Source: Limnoperna fortunei
Taxonomy: Eukaryota; Mollusca; Bivalvia; Mytilida; Modiolidae
Assembly (NCBI GenBank): GCA_944474755.1
Contig: OX104119.1
Location: 49,721,657 to 49,785,656, forward strand
Direction of reading: 5' to 3'
DNA: 64,000 nt
Below are positions 22,803-28,599 of this stretch, one piece after another; position 1 is the stretch's first letter, and each line of letters starts with the position of its first letter. The notes under the pieces are model-generated. The model was not told the DNA's origin. It did no database searches and saw only the letters and a program-made list of their open reading frames with translations. Made by a program: the position numbers and the translations under genes.

Positions 22803-24275
22803 GTGTATATGTGTGTGTATGTATGTATACTATATGCTGTTTTATTCCTGTTTAATTTGCATTTAGCTGTATTGTGCATCTTGTTCATTCAAATCAATCA
22901 AATCATATATGTCTATTATTTTCTTTGATTGTAAATCGCTCAGCATTTGGGCACCATTAATTGGTTTAATAAAATATCTTGTATCTTGTATCTTGTTATA
23001 GACACTACTATGCTGCACTAGTTTTGATGTGTCTCTTAAAACTGAAATAAAATGTTAGAACCACATGACCAAATTTGACCAATGAAAATGAGGGATTTAA
23101 ATAAAATGCAGATAAAATGTACAATTATAATGGCCGTTAACACAATACATGTTTTGTATATGCAATGCCAGGCATATAATGTAAATTTCAAAACGGCAGA
23201 TCTTATATAGTTTCAACATTTTATCAATGTTTTAATATGTTGCCACAACATTCGCTAATTGTGCATCTTGTAACGTAACCCATGCTACGAAAGTAACATC
23301 GTATGCACTGCCTAAGCATTAATAACATGTAAATTGATTTAATAAATACAACAGAACAAATAGACAACATTCGGCTTACATATTCTGAAAAAACAGCTTT
23401 AATAAAAAAATTGTTCAACATATAAAGACATTTTCCCAACATTACTTACCATACATTTTTGTATTCATTCTTTTAAATAATTCAATAAGAGGCTGACTAA
23501 AAGCCACTTTAACCTCAAATCTTTCTCTAGATATCAATATACACTGTCCCTTTACACTTTTAGCACCAGCAGCAAAAATATTCCTCTGTTGATTGACCTC
23601 CTCTTTGATTCCAGTAAAGTTGCCAGTCGACGGTGATTTAGAGCTAGCACTATTTGCAACTGATGCACTACTATCAGTTTGTTTAGAAGCACCAGATACA
23701 GAAGTTGAACTTACAGTATTTGCACTATTAAAGGGCTTATATGGCCCTGATGTGGAACTAGAACTACCCGGATTTGTTGTATTTAAACTATTGTATGGTT
23801 TATAAGTACCAACTGACGAAGAGTTTAGATTGGTTGCCATTCCTGTGTTTATATTTTGATTGGACAATGACTGAGCACTATGCTTGTTTATTTGATTGCT
23901 GAGAGTGTTCAATGAGGAAGAAGATGAATGACCAGTCTGACCGGATCCTTTGGAAAAATGTCCTGATTGAGGAACATGTGATTTTGTGCTATAAGGATTA
24001 GGTTTAACATTGCTGCTAATTCCTGCATTTCCACCATTAAACTCTGAGGATGAAGTCAGTTTTGTGTAGTTTAAAGCACTACTTGACGCTGCAACAACAT
24101 TACTCGATGAGCTCTTGTTATTCTGCCCACTCCCTGATAGATTGTTATTTGAGCCATTGTCGGGTTTAACAGGACTTTTGGATAATTTTTCTGCTCTTTT
24201 AGCTAAAGCTTTCAGTCTGTTTTCTTCAATCTTTCGTTTCTGTTCAGCTGTAAGTCCTCCAGCGGCTGACATCAT
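347..24275 (-). CDS. SMARCAL1: SMARCAL1 (HARP), SNF2-family annealing helicase, 15 coding exons
   Basis: Gene-level entry. Coding exons, in transcript order on the minus strand: 24275-23450, 22254-22204, 21158-20975, 17483-17333, 16388-16230, 14616-14551, 13122-12985, 11838-11759, 9305-9173, 8293-8223, 7160-7061, 5946-5761, 4353-4253, 3011-2924, 472-347. Every junction is GT-AG and the phases agree, giving 2460 nt and 819 residues (human is about 954 from memory). Order of domains: RPA-binding motif near residues 8-30, a Ser/Asn-rich linker, one HARP domain (about 244-308), then the SNF2 ATPase with motif I DDMGLGKT (K373), motif II DECH (458-461), motif III LLSGTP, motif V ITAANAG and motif [13 protein letters not shown]. 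The family rewinds RPA-coated DNA and remodels stalled replication forks in the nucleus. The protein is shorter than human mainly because there is only one HARP domain. Identification is by family knowledge of these motifs; exon joins are read from the sequence. Confidence 0.96.
473..2923. other. SMARCAL1 intron 14: dispersed repeats, no gene
   Basis: A 2.45 kb intron that is mostly repeat. It includes two imperfect 170 bp units (around 1206-1293 and 1378-1450) ending in GGACAGACGGACGGACAG and a small hairpin, TGTCTCCCC...GGGGAGACA (1493-1520). A segment from 1826 starts CTAGAGGCTCC, like the larger element at 17.6 kb. Another at 2444-2735 begins TGTGAGCTACTGCTCACT and ends in GGATGGAAGGACGG and GGTATAATAA. 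No exon was found. Confidence 0.6.
2924..3011 (-). CDS. SMARCAL1: SMARCAL1 coding exon 14
   Basis: Encodes Trp749 to Lys778: [20 protein letters not shown] then SSADTTCLK. It matches human [21 protein letters not shown], the helix that closes the second RecA lobe, and then diverges as the family does. The acceptor is TTGTTGTTGTAG and the donor AAG|GTAAAT. Confidence 0.94.
3012..4252. other. SMARCAL1 intron 13: repeat fragments
   Basis: Contains a second copy of the GTGAGCTAATGCTCACT family (about 3322-3570), ending in GAAGCGGAAGTATAATAA. It also holds short direct repeats of about 35 bp with core GGATTCTGGGATTTAGACAA (3730-3805), with another copy at 4127-4150. No coding potential was recognised. 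Confidence 0.5.
4253..4353 (-). CDS. SMARCAL1: SMARCAL1 coding exon 13 (motif VI)
   Basis: Encodes residues 716-748 plus two bases: [33 protein letters not shown] and W split with the next exon. QAEDRxHRxGQ is helicase motif VI with the arginine finger. The acceptor is CTATTTTCAG and the donor TG|GTAAAA. Confidence 0.97.
4354..5760. other. SMARCAL1 intron 12
   Basis: Holds a SINE tail (listed separately) and several degenerate CAATATTG/GGTTAGTCAATA-type fragments between 5100 and 5480. Nothing else was recognised. Confidence 0.5.
4840..4962 (+). repeat. SINE tail copy, AAAC-tailed family
   Basis: Carries the family core CCCCCAATAAAAAATGGATG, then ATATAGCTGAAAAATTGCTG and AAAGTGGC, and ends in (CAAA)n. 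The same core occurs near 8.1, 12.0, 17.1, 22.1, 26.9 and 55.0 kb. The tRNA-like head is missing here. Confidence 0.75.
5761..5946 (-). CDS. SMARCAL1: SMARCAL1 coding exon 12 (motif V)
   Basis: Encodes residues 654-715. It contains [38 protein letters not shown] (motif V) and [11 protein letters not shown], all close to human. The acceptor is CTGTTTTTCAG and the donor GGG|GTTAGT; 186 nt, phase 0. Confidence 0.97.
5947..7060. other. SMARCAL1 intron 11: nothing recognised
   Basis: AT-rich, with a G-run (6908-6918). No repeat family, exon or RNA gene could be supported. Confidence 0.5.
7061..7160 (-). CDS. SMARCAL1: SMARCAL1 coding exon 11 (motif IV)
   Basis: Encodes Arg620 to Lys653: [20 protein letters not shown] then [28 protein letters not shown] is the motif IV region of the second RecA lobe (human KFLVFAHHKVVLDAI). 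The acceptor is TTCATTTCAG and the donor AAG|GTCAGA. Confidence 0.96.
7300..7444. repeat. Hairpin-forming MITE-like inverted repeat
   Basis: The left arm contains ATTGCAATTGGACTCTATGC and AACATGGTCAGACCT, and the right arm has the reverse complement with few mismatches. The arms are about 65 bp and meet at TATACCTAGCGATATCAAGG. It sits in SMARCAL1 intron 10 (7161-8222); the remainder of that intron is a SINE copy and plain AT-rich sequence. Confidence 0.7.
8036..8206. repeat. SINE tail copy with inverted partial copy
   Basis: A minus-oriented copy of the AAAC-tailed SINE (8036-8145: GTTTGTTTGTTTG, then GGTGTTTAACCCCACTTTCA) is followed by a short plus-oriented fragment (8164-8206, ending ATTCAAACAAACAAA). 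Together they form a hairpin. It lies just downstream of exon 10, whose donor is at 8222. Confidence 0.65.
8223..8293 (-). CDS. SMARCAL1: SMARCAL1 coding exon 10
   Basis: A 71 nt exon encoding residues 597-619 plus two bases: [20 protein letters not shown] then PAVR. It aligns with human DALILFFNRTAEAKIPSV at the entry to the second RecA lobe. The acceptor is TTTCGACAG and the donor AG|GTAAAA; phases match exons 9 and 11. Confidence 0.93.
8294..9172. other. SMARCAL1 intron 9: nothing recognised
   Basis: Plain AT-rich intron of 879 bp. No repeat family or exon was supported. Confidence 0.5.
9173..9305 (-). CDS. SMARCAL1: SMARCAL1 coding exon 9
   Basis: Encodes Arg552 to Lys596: [20 protein letters not shown] and then [20 protein letters not shown] with NLK. 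RRLKxDVLxQLPxK is diagnostic for this SNF2 subfamily. The acceptor is CGTTTTTAG and the donor AAG|GTATAC. The segment after it is shorter than in human, where more charged residues precede the second RecA lobe. Confidence 0.96.
9306..11758. other. SMARCAL1 intron 8: possible MITE and a CpG-richer block
   Basis: A segment at 9708-9976 starts AAGGGACCTTACG and ends AAAAGGTCCCTT, suggesting a MITE with short inverted ends. Around 10690-10870 and 11160-11340 the sequence is less AT-rich and has more CpG than its surroundings. Between them a loose inverted pair (ACTTCTGGTAAAATTG near 10939 and CAATTACCAGACGTAA near 11065) is seen. No exon with homology was found. Confidence 0.4.
11759..11838 (-). 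CDS. SMARCAL1: SMARCAL1 coding exon 8
   Basis: Encodes residues 526-551 plus two bases: [20 protein letters not shown] then EEKLMIR, aligning with human [20 protein letters not shown]. The acceptor is ATTTTTTCAG and the donor AG|GTAAGT. Joined to exon 9 it restores the [10 protein letters not shown] signature. Confidence 0.96.
11922..12062 (+). repeat. tRNA-headed SINE, internally deleted
   Basis: Starts with a tRNA-like A box (GCAGAGTGGTTAAGGTAG) and jumps directly to the tail (CTTCCTCC, then AATAAAAAATGGATGCCATG) and a (CAAA)n end. The B-box segment is missing. It shows that the head and the tail repeats in this window belong to one family. The rest of intron 7 (11839-12984) has only a GACGGAC-type fragment at about 12440-12590. 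Confidence 0.7.
12985..13122 (-). CDS. SMARCAL1: SMARCAL1 coding exon 7 (motif III)
   Basis: Encodes residues 480-525. It contains [20 protein letters not shown], helicase motif III and the following family signature, then [15 protein letters not shown], matching human FHAFGLRYCDAKR. The acceptor is TGTTTCTTTTCAG and the donor CAG|GTAGTT; phase 0 at both ends. Confidence 0.97.
13741..14060. repeat. 47 bp tandem array copying the exon 6 splice donor
   Basis: Seven head-to-tail units. CTTACCTGTAG or a one-base variant starts at 13746, 13793, 13840, 13887, 13934, 13981 and 14028, exactly 47 bp apart; an eighth copy at 14546 is the real end of SMARCAL1 exon 6. On the coding strand each unit reads CTACAG|GTAAGATATG (the seventh has GTAATA). 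Units 3 and 7 also keep GCTGCCTTAC from the exon. The array lies in intron 6 downstream of the real donor. Confidence 0.93.
14065..14526. mobile_element. 462 bp foldback MITE
   Basis: Long terminal inverted repeats start CATCCTCACAAGTCAGGATT and continue for about 70 bp (TCTGTGTCCACA..., GCTAGGAAATTCCC). A second hairpin, GATTGGCTACAT/ATGTAGCCAATC, lies inside near 14400-14435. The flanking halves of a 47 bp unit show that it inserted into the tandem array after the array formed. No coding sequence. Confidence 0.85.
14551..14616 (-). CDS. SMARCAL1: SMARCAL1 coding exon 6 (Walker B, DECH box)
   Basis: A 66 nt exon encoding 22 residues (458-479): [19 protein letters not shown] and three more. 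DECH is helicase motif II; I recall DESH in human, a conservative change at the third position. The acceptor is TTTATTTCAG and the donor CAG|GTAAGA. The last part of this exon and its donor are copied seven more times in the downstream intron (13741-14060). Confidence 0.96.
14617..16229. other. SMARCAL1 intron 5
   Basis: Contains the TA-flanked MITE listed at 14856-15384. The remaining 845 bases to 16229 are AT-rich without a recognised feature. Confidence 0.5.
14856..15384. mobile_element. 529 bp TA-flanked MITE (CTGTAAATTC ends)
   Basis: Ends are CTGTAAATTCAGAAATTTTT on the left and the inverse of CTGTAAATTCGGAAATTATT on the right, followed inward by related TTATTATTG sequence. TA is present on both sides (14854-14855, 15385-15386), as expected for a Tc1/mariner-type insertion. 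No transposase. Confidence 0.8.
16230..16388 (-). CDS. SMARCAL1: SMARCAL1 coding exon 5
   Basis: Encodes residues 405-457, beginning [20 protein letters not shown] and including [12 protein letters not shown] and FQVVIV, which align with human RWLPSLSPDCINVVVTGKD and the strand leading into motif II. The acceptor is ATATTTATAG and the donor GTG|GTAAAT; 159 nt, phase 0 at both ends. Confidence 0.95.
16455..16592 (-). repeat. tRNA-like SINE head
   Basis: On the minus strand it reads GGCAGAGTGTAAGAAAG (A-box-like), then CAACACTGAGGTTGCAGG and GGTTCCAGTCTC (B-box-like). It is homologous to the head of the SINE at 26.9-27.2 kb. It lies in SMARCAL1 intron 4 (16389-17332). Confidence 0.6.
17066..17245 (-). 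repeat. SINE copy, B-box side and tail
   Basis: The tail core (TTTTTCAGCTATATTATGTC, CCAATTTTTATTGAGGGAGG) is followed by a region with GGTGACAGGTCACATGATCA, matching the region next to the tRNA-like head in the 27 kb copy. Minus orientation. It sits about 90 bp from exon 4. Confidence 0.65.
17333..17483 (-). CDS. SMARCAL1: SMARCAL1 coding exon 4 (Walker A, motif Ia)
   Basis: Encodes Asn354 to Gln404. It carries [19 protein letters not shown], helicase motif I with nucleotide-binding Lys373, then [14 protein letters not shown] (motif Ia). The acceptor has a run of T before ATAG, and the donor is CAG|GTCTGT, slightly off consensus. It ends in phase 0. Confidence 0.97.
17629..19160. repeat. 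1.5 kb dispersed element with internal 170 bp repeats
   Basis: Begins TTAACTAGAGGCTCCCAGGA, then CTGTAATCGCTCACCTGGA; ends CCTTCGATCCAGGTGAGC, then TAATAA, so the CTCACCTGGA ends are inverted. In between, units of about 165-172 bp with GAATTGTAGGGCTT and GGGCAATAACTCCTATAAGG recur about six times. It ends after GTTTACGACGGACGACAG. A diverged relative starts at 1826. It occupies much of SMARCAL1 intron 3. Confidence 0.75.
19161..20974. other. Rest of SMARCAL1 intron 3: nothing recognised
   Basis: About 1.8 kb of AT-rich sequence. No repeat family, exon or RNA gene was supported. Confidence 0.45.
20975..21158 (-). CDS. SMARCAL1: SMARCAL1 coding exon 3 (HARP end to start of ATPase)
   Basis: Encodes residues 293-353 plus two bases. 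It contains [15 protein letters not shown] and [20 protein letters not shown], matching the segment in human SMARCAL1 that ends in the Q-motif-like PFQRAGVNF just before the ATPase. The acceptor is TTTATTTCAG and the donor AA|GTATGT; the split codon is Asn354. Confidence 0.95.
21159..22203. other. SMARCAL1 intron 2
   Basis: Carries a truncated plus-oriented SINE tail at 22068-22150 (CTCCCCCAATAAAAACTGGA, ATATAGCTGAAAAATTGG). The rest is AT-rich without a recognised feature. Confidence 0.5.
22204..22254 (-). CDS. SMARCAL1: SMARCAL1 coding exon 2 (second half of HARP)
   Basis: A 51 nt exon encoding [17 protein letters not shown] (residues 276-292), the W-S-F core of the HARP domain, which binds DNA junctions and supports annealing activity. 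The acceptor is TTTTTCAG and the donor A|GTATGT. The frame is fixed by the single base left from exon 1 and by the ATG codon split with exon 3. It lies in a different frame from the surrounding open stretches and is easily missed. Confidence 0.95.
22590..22835. repeat. TA/TG compound microsatellite
   Basis: About 245 bp of alternating (TATG), (TGTA), (TG) and a pure (TA) run of about 50 bp near 22746-22794. Long open frames through it (Tyr/Thr/His or Val/Cys/Ile repeats) are artefacts of the repeat. Confidence 0.95.
22862..22999 (+). mobile_element. 3' end of a non-LTR retrotransposon, TATCTTG tail
   Basis: GATTGTAAATCGCTCAGCAT and AATTGGTTTAATAAAATATC lead into TATCTTGTATCTTGTATCTTG-type short tandem repeats (about 2.5 units). 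This is the usual form of a 5'-truncated LINE insertion. The rest of intron 1 up to 23449 holds nothing recognised. Confidence 0.55.
23450..24275 (-). CDS. SMARCAL1: SMARCAL1 coding exon 1: start codon, RPA-binding motif, first half of HARP
   Basis: Encodes residues 1-275 plus one base. Two ATG codons open the frame (24275 and 24272). The stretch [16 protein letters not shown] matches the RPA32-binding motif at the N terminus of the family. A long Ser/Asn/Gly/Thr-rich linker follows, probably disordered. The exon ends in the first half of a HARP domain, [16 protein letters not shown] onward. The donor reads G|GTAAGT at 23449. A pyrimidine-rich acceptor (TTTCTTTTCTTAAAG) ends at 24300, so the exon starts at 24299 and at least one upstream untranslated exon exists that I could not place. 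Confidence 0.96.
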
Positions 24276-24299
24276 GAACAGTTAACTATTAATTCTATC

Positions 24300-25378
24300 C
24301 TTTAAGAAAAGAAAGAAATGTACTGAAATATAATAACTGATGGACTAATATAACTAATCAATTGATGAAATGATGCTTAACATCCAATCAAAATGTAACA
24401 CATCACAACTCGCACACCAAACTTACAATGTTTTGTACATGTTACTACTAGTTCAACATTGAAATTTTGTGTATCCATTCTCCATGGCTTCAACCACTTA
24501 AGAAGGGAATATTGTATGTGAGGGTAATTTTTTAGCAAATACTACAGCACAGATAATTGTTTTCCGAATACTGCTATTTCTCTGCAAGCGGTAGAAATAG
24601 GAAATGTGTGAAAAATGACCTGCCTATTGACCAATCAAAAGCCAGCATTTTTATATGAGGTGTAATTATTTTCTGTACCAACTTTCTGATTTAGAAATTC
24701 AAAGAGAACAGATTGAAACAGTTTTCTAGACAGCTGTAATCTATTTTTGGAAATGATTGAGCAATAGGTAGAAATACCTGACAGGTCATTGTATTTTGAC
24801 AATAATTAAATATCAGCAAAGAAAACAAGCCTTTTATTATTTATCATGTTTATTGTTATTAAGTTTGGGTATTGAGCAGACCAAACAATTTCAATTGGGG
24901 TCAATAAAAAATGGATATAATCAAAGCACGAAAATACATTATAACAGCAAATTCAGTTTAATGTCAATGCTGGCTGGAAACTAACATAGTCGTTGTAAAG
25001 AGGGTTGACTCTATCACATAACGGTTGTCTGGAAGTATAATGCAGATGATAAATCAATACAGCCAGCCAGACTTAAGAGTGGATATTAAATATTTATATA
25101 AGACCTAAAGCTCCTATTGCATATGAAGGATCATAAATTACTGTGGAAATCTTGTTGTTTTCCATCTGGAGGCTCTACCAGTTTGACCCTAATCTGGATT
25201 TTAACATTGCACCTGACAAATTTGTGTCAAAACGCCCCCATTTTCCAAAGTGCCCCCACCAAAACGCCCCAAATTAAAAAATGCAAATTAAAAAAAAAAC
25301 ATTAAGTTAAATTGAATAATTTTATTGAATATAAACTTACAAATAATGTACAGTTCAAATTATTATGTGCAAGCATTA
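24300..25378. other. Upstream of SMARCAL1: no first exon located
   Basis: A splice acceptor at 24300 implies an untranslated first exon to the right. I could not find a convincing donor plus promoter in this stretch. It is AT-rich, with no gene and no clear repeat apart from C-rich CGCCCC fragments near 25220-25270. Confidence 0.4.
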
Positions 25379-25634
25379 GGGACCGACCATTTAACTTGCA
25401 GGAGGGGCCTTGGTTTTTTCCTAAAAATATTTTGAAAATGATTTTTGATGAAAAAAATATTTTGGAAGCAGAGGGTAAGAAAACAAATATTATGAGGAAG
25501 GATTTCTGTTATATAAAATAATTCTACTAATGAAAAATAATATTCTGTAGCGACGCCTTCTAAAAGCACGGAAAGAAATTTTCTGACCAAAACAAAAAAC
25601 CAAGGCCCCCGCTTCAAGTTAAATGGTCTATCCC
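25379..25634. mobile_element. 256 bp PIF/Harbinger-type MITE
   Basis: Terminal inverted repeats GGGACCGACCATTTAACTTG (left) and the inverse of GGGATAGACCATTTAACTTG (right) extend to about 40 bp, through GGCCTTGGTTTTTT. A TTA lies on each side (25376-25378, 25635-25637). A 3 bp TTA/TAA duplication is typical of PIF/Harbinger. Non-coding. Confidence 0.85.
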
Positions 25635-25899
25635 TTACCGAATGTGTAAAAGACAGTAGGAGCATATACATGAATAGCATATAATACAAAACATATACAT
25701 TTATGACAGTAAGAGAATATTAAGATAAGATATAGCATAATACAAAATATATACATTCATAGTAGGAACATTCACATTAGCAGAATACAAAATATATACA
25801 TTAATAGTAGGAAAACATTCACATATAGCAAACGACAAAATATATACATTCATGATAGTAAGAAAAGACCATAAGAAAATATTTACACATAGCAGAATA

Positions 25900-26438
25900 C
25901 AAATATATATACATCAATATGAAACAACGAAATGTTTTAATTTTCTGCAGGGGAATATATCCTTGCAATACGGGTAAAAGTCTGCTTGTGGACAGTTGGT
26001 GCATTCTGTACATTTCCCACAAAGAAAATATTTCTGACTGGGGAGTTCTTACAGCTGTACGCTGGTATCTTGTCAGTTTATCTACTGAAACCAGCTTTCT
26101 CTGCAGAGTGATGACGGCTGCCTCCTTGTACAATAATGGAATCAGTTCATAAAACTGTAGCTTCCTGTCTCCGGCTTTCTTATTAAGGCGACAATGCCAC
26201 CCCTCGACATTGTAAGATTGTTATTGGTTCTAATAGAATACCCAAACACAGTCCAGTTCTGTACTTTGTAAGTGTTCTTTCTGATCCATGTCCTTTCGAT
26301 GTAATCAGCTAGCTTCTTTAAGGCTGGATCTGTTACCGACTGTCGGTTGGATGAATGCTGGCAGTATATGCAGTGTTCTTCATAAGGAAACACTGAACAG
26401 TAATATAAACAATGCCACTTTGAGGTTACATAATACAA
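25900..26438 (-). pseudogene. Broken MULE-type transposase fragment
   Basis: Two adjoining minus-strand frames read as one protein segment. The first covers NRQSVTDPALKKLADYIERT and WTVFGYSIRTNNN; the second VEGWHCRLNKKAGDRKL then FYELIPLLYKEAAVITLQ and FSLWEMYRMHQLSTSRLL. I associate RTNNxVEGWHxRLN and the following helices with the C-terminal part of MULE/FLYWCH-type transposase-like proteins common in molluscs. An extra 8 bases (about 26207-26214) shift the frame between the two parts, no start or catalytic part is present, and stop codons follow. Family assignment is from memory and moderate. Confidence 0.6.
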
Positions 26439-26881
26439 GCTTGAATGCTTGTTTAAATAACATTAAGATGTTTCATTCATCTCAGAATCTGATATTTGCT
26501 ATTGTAATGTATATTCACAAATATATATTAGCAGAAAACGGGGGCGTTTTGACCTGCACCCTGACAGAGGATAAATGAGTATATTTGGTATGGACCGAGA
26601 TTTTAGTCTATTGTTGCAGCTACAATGAGCCTATTTTTTTCTATATTGACAAAAACTGTAGGACAAAAGGTGTCTATTATTTTACAAGGAGCATACTCTC
26701 CAAAATGCTTATTTATAATATTAAACCCCCTCCCCCATGAGAAGCTCTACTATGATCTACTATAACCTACTGGATAGAGATGCACTGCCACTAGTACTTG
26801 TCTAGGCAGCTCTGCGAGGGGAGCCCTCCCGACTCAAGTCCCAATGAATAGGCATAGCGCATTAGCAGTGACAGTGATGTC

Positions 26882-27236
26882 TATTTGTTTGTTTTATTGT
26901 TTTATGGTGTTTAACGCCACTTTCAGCAATATTTTAGCTATATCATGGCGTCCAGTTTTTATTGGGGGAGGAAGCCGGAGTACCCAGAGAAAACTGGCAA
27001 TCCTTGTCAATTATGATTGGAGTCGAGTACACCCTGACTTGAGTGAGAATCGAACCCGCAATCTAAGTGTTGACAGCCCACGTGATCAATAGTAAACGAA
27101 CAAGTAAGTAAGTAAGTAACTTTTTATTTAAAGTCGGCATATATATACATAATAACAAAAGAAAATGAACTCTGTCCAGAGCTCTTTGACCGACTCCTTG
27201 ACCACTCGGCCACCGAGACCCCCGGTGATGTCGATG
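26882..27236 (-). repeat. Full tRNA-headed SINE, split by a LINE tail
   Basis: The best preserved copy. On the minus strand: A box GTGGCCGAGTGGTCAAGG (27213-27196), B box GCGGGTTCGATTC (27059-27047), then CTCCCCCAATAAAAACTGGA, GCTGAAAGTGGCG and an AAAC-rich end. Between the boxes sits the retrotransposon tail listed at 27103-27180. The A box resembles tRNA-Ser/Leu. Confidence 0.8.
27103..27180 (-). mobile_element. LINE 3' end with CTTA tail, inserted in the SINE
   Basis: On the minus strand GCCGACTTTAAATAAAAAG runs into TTACTTACTTACTTACTTG. The same 3' end occurs in opposite orientation at 28.5 kb. It interrupts the SINE between its two promoter boxes. Confidence 0.7.
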
Positions 27237-28250
27237 TATGCTTGTTTAGATGTCAAGTATTGTGAAACATCGTGTTGACAAATATGTTAATTTACATGCC
27301 TCTGACATTGGGTGCACAAAGCATTGCATAGTATTATCACGTCACATTGTAGTTGAAACAAATATTTGAAATCGAAAGCAGTTGTCGAAAATCGTCAAAA
27401 TCCGTAAAAATAAAACTTGTTATCTGATTATGCTGTAACGTTAAAACGGAACCCTTTTCTTTAAGTAATAAATTGTTTTTACGTATAGAAAGGTTCTGAA
27501 CATTTAGATTTTGTATATCTTCTATTGGTATCTTTTGCGACTTTCTATTTTTTTTGTAACAGGGGAAATTACTACTTTCCCGCCAAAATTTGAAAGGGCG
27601 AAACGTTTTAGATTTTAAGGCATATTTTTAAAGAGGTTGAGAACTGTGCAAACGGAACTGGGATGCTTGATTATATAAATTTAAAAAGGTTTTGGCATGA
27701 ACAGTTTAATAAAAAAAATATTTGTTTATATTACCATCTTAATATAAATTTAAATAAAATTTGACAAGGGTATTGTTTTTAACAGAAAGATATCAAGCTG
27801 TAACTTATGCAATGAACATGATATATTCACCATGAGATTCGGTCTTTTTTACTTTAAATAATGCATTTTTATTCTTTTTCTTTAAAAAAGTCAAGGTCAA
27901 GATAAGATGTATGAACGATCTCGGACACTTAGTACAACTAGAACCAGTTTATATTTTCATGTCAAAGCCAAGTTAAGCTCCAGTGGCGTAGCTAGACTAG
28001 ATGTGTATTCATAAAACTGCTATATGAATGCCCCTCTCCCTGGAAAAACAAAAGTGCAATCAAATGGGGAATTTTAGAGAATTCTAAGTTTATTTATTGC
28101 AGGGATAGATTGCATTGTCAAAACCATGTGGATTTAGTCGCGTACTTATAGGCAGCTACGCCCCTGCAGTGATTTTCACAAAAAGTAGTAAGTTTTAAAG
28201 AAATCGTAAGTGTGGAATGGATTTCCCTTTGATCTCCCAATACTTACGAT
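27237..28250. other. Intergenic, nothing recognised
   Basis: Slightly more CpG than the surroundings near 27220-27430 and 27590-27660. It could contain the SMARCAL1 promoter, but no donor or initiator could be supported. Confidence 0.35.
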
Positions 28251-28289
28251 GGGTTAACATTTACGACTTTTTGTGATATCGACTAAGAT

Positions 28290-28566
28290 CTGCTTTGTAG
28301 AATTGTAATGAATATATCCGTGATATATCTGATAGCGCTAACATTTTGCTTTAGCTTTATGTATAAATATGTATGTGCCTGTCTTATATTAGATTATATA
28401 ATTTCTGTCTTAACATGCTTTGTATGTCTTACTATGCGTCTTGATGTGTTGTTTATTTATTTTATTGTATTGTCGGTATAAAAGCTCCTGAGAGCTTATG
28501 TTTATTGTTATGTATGTTATCCGACTTTAACATGTTTTAAATAAATATTACTTACTTACTTACTTA
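28290..28566 (+). mobile_element. 5'-truncated LINE 3' UTR with CTTA tail
   Basis: Contains TATAAAAGCTCCTGAGAGCT, TTATCCGACTTTAACATG, TTTTAAATAAATA and ends in TTACTTACTTACTTACTTA. It matches the 27.1 kb tail in inverted orientation. It abuts the decayed reverse transcriptase on the opposite strand. Confidence 0.65.
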
Positions 28567-28599
28567 GCTGGTTCAACATCTACATGGTACGAAACACTG

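Noticed and set aside
22562..22928. Long open frames of 90-108 codons on both strands
   Set aside because: They run through the TA/TG microsatellite and encode only Tyr, Thr, His, Val, Cys or Ile repeats.
23593..23805. Plus-strand open frame of 70 codons
   Set aside because: It is antisense to the Ser/Asn-rich part of SMARCAL1 exon 1.
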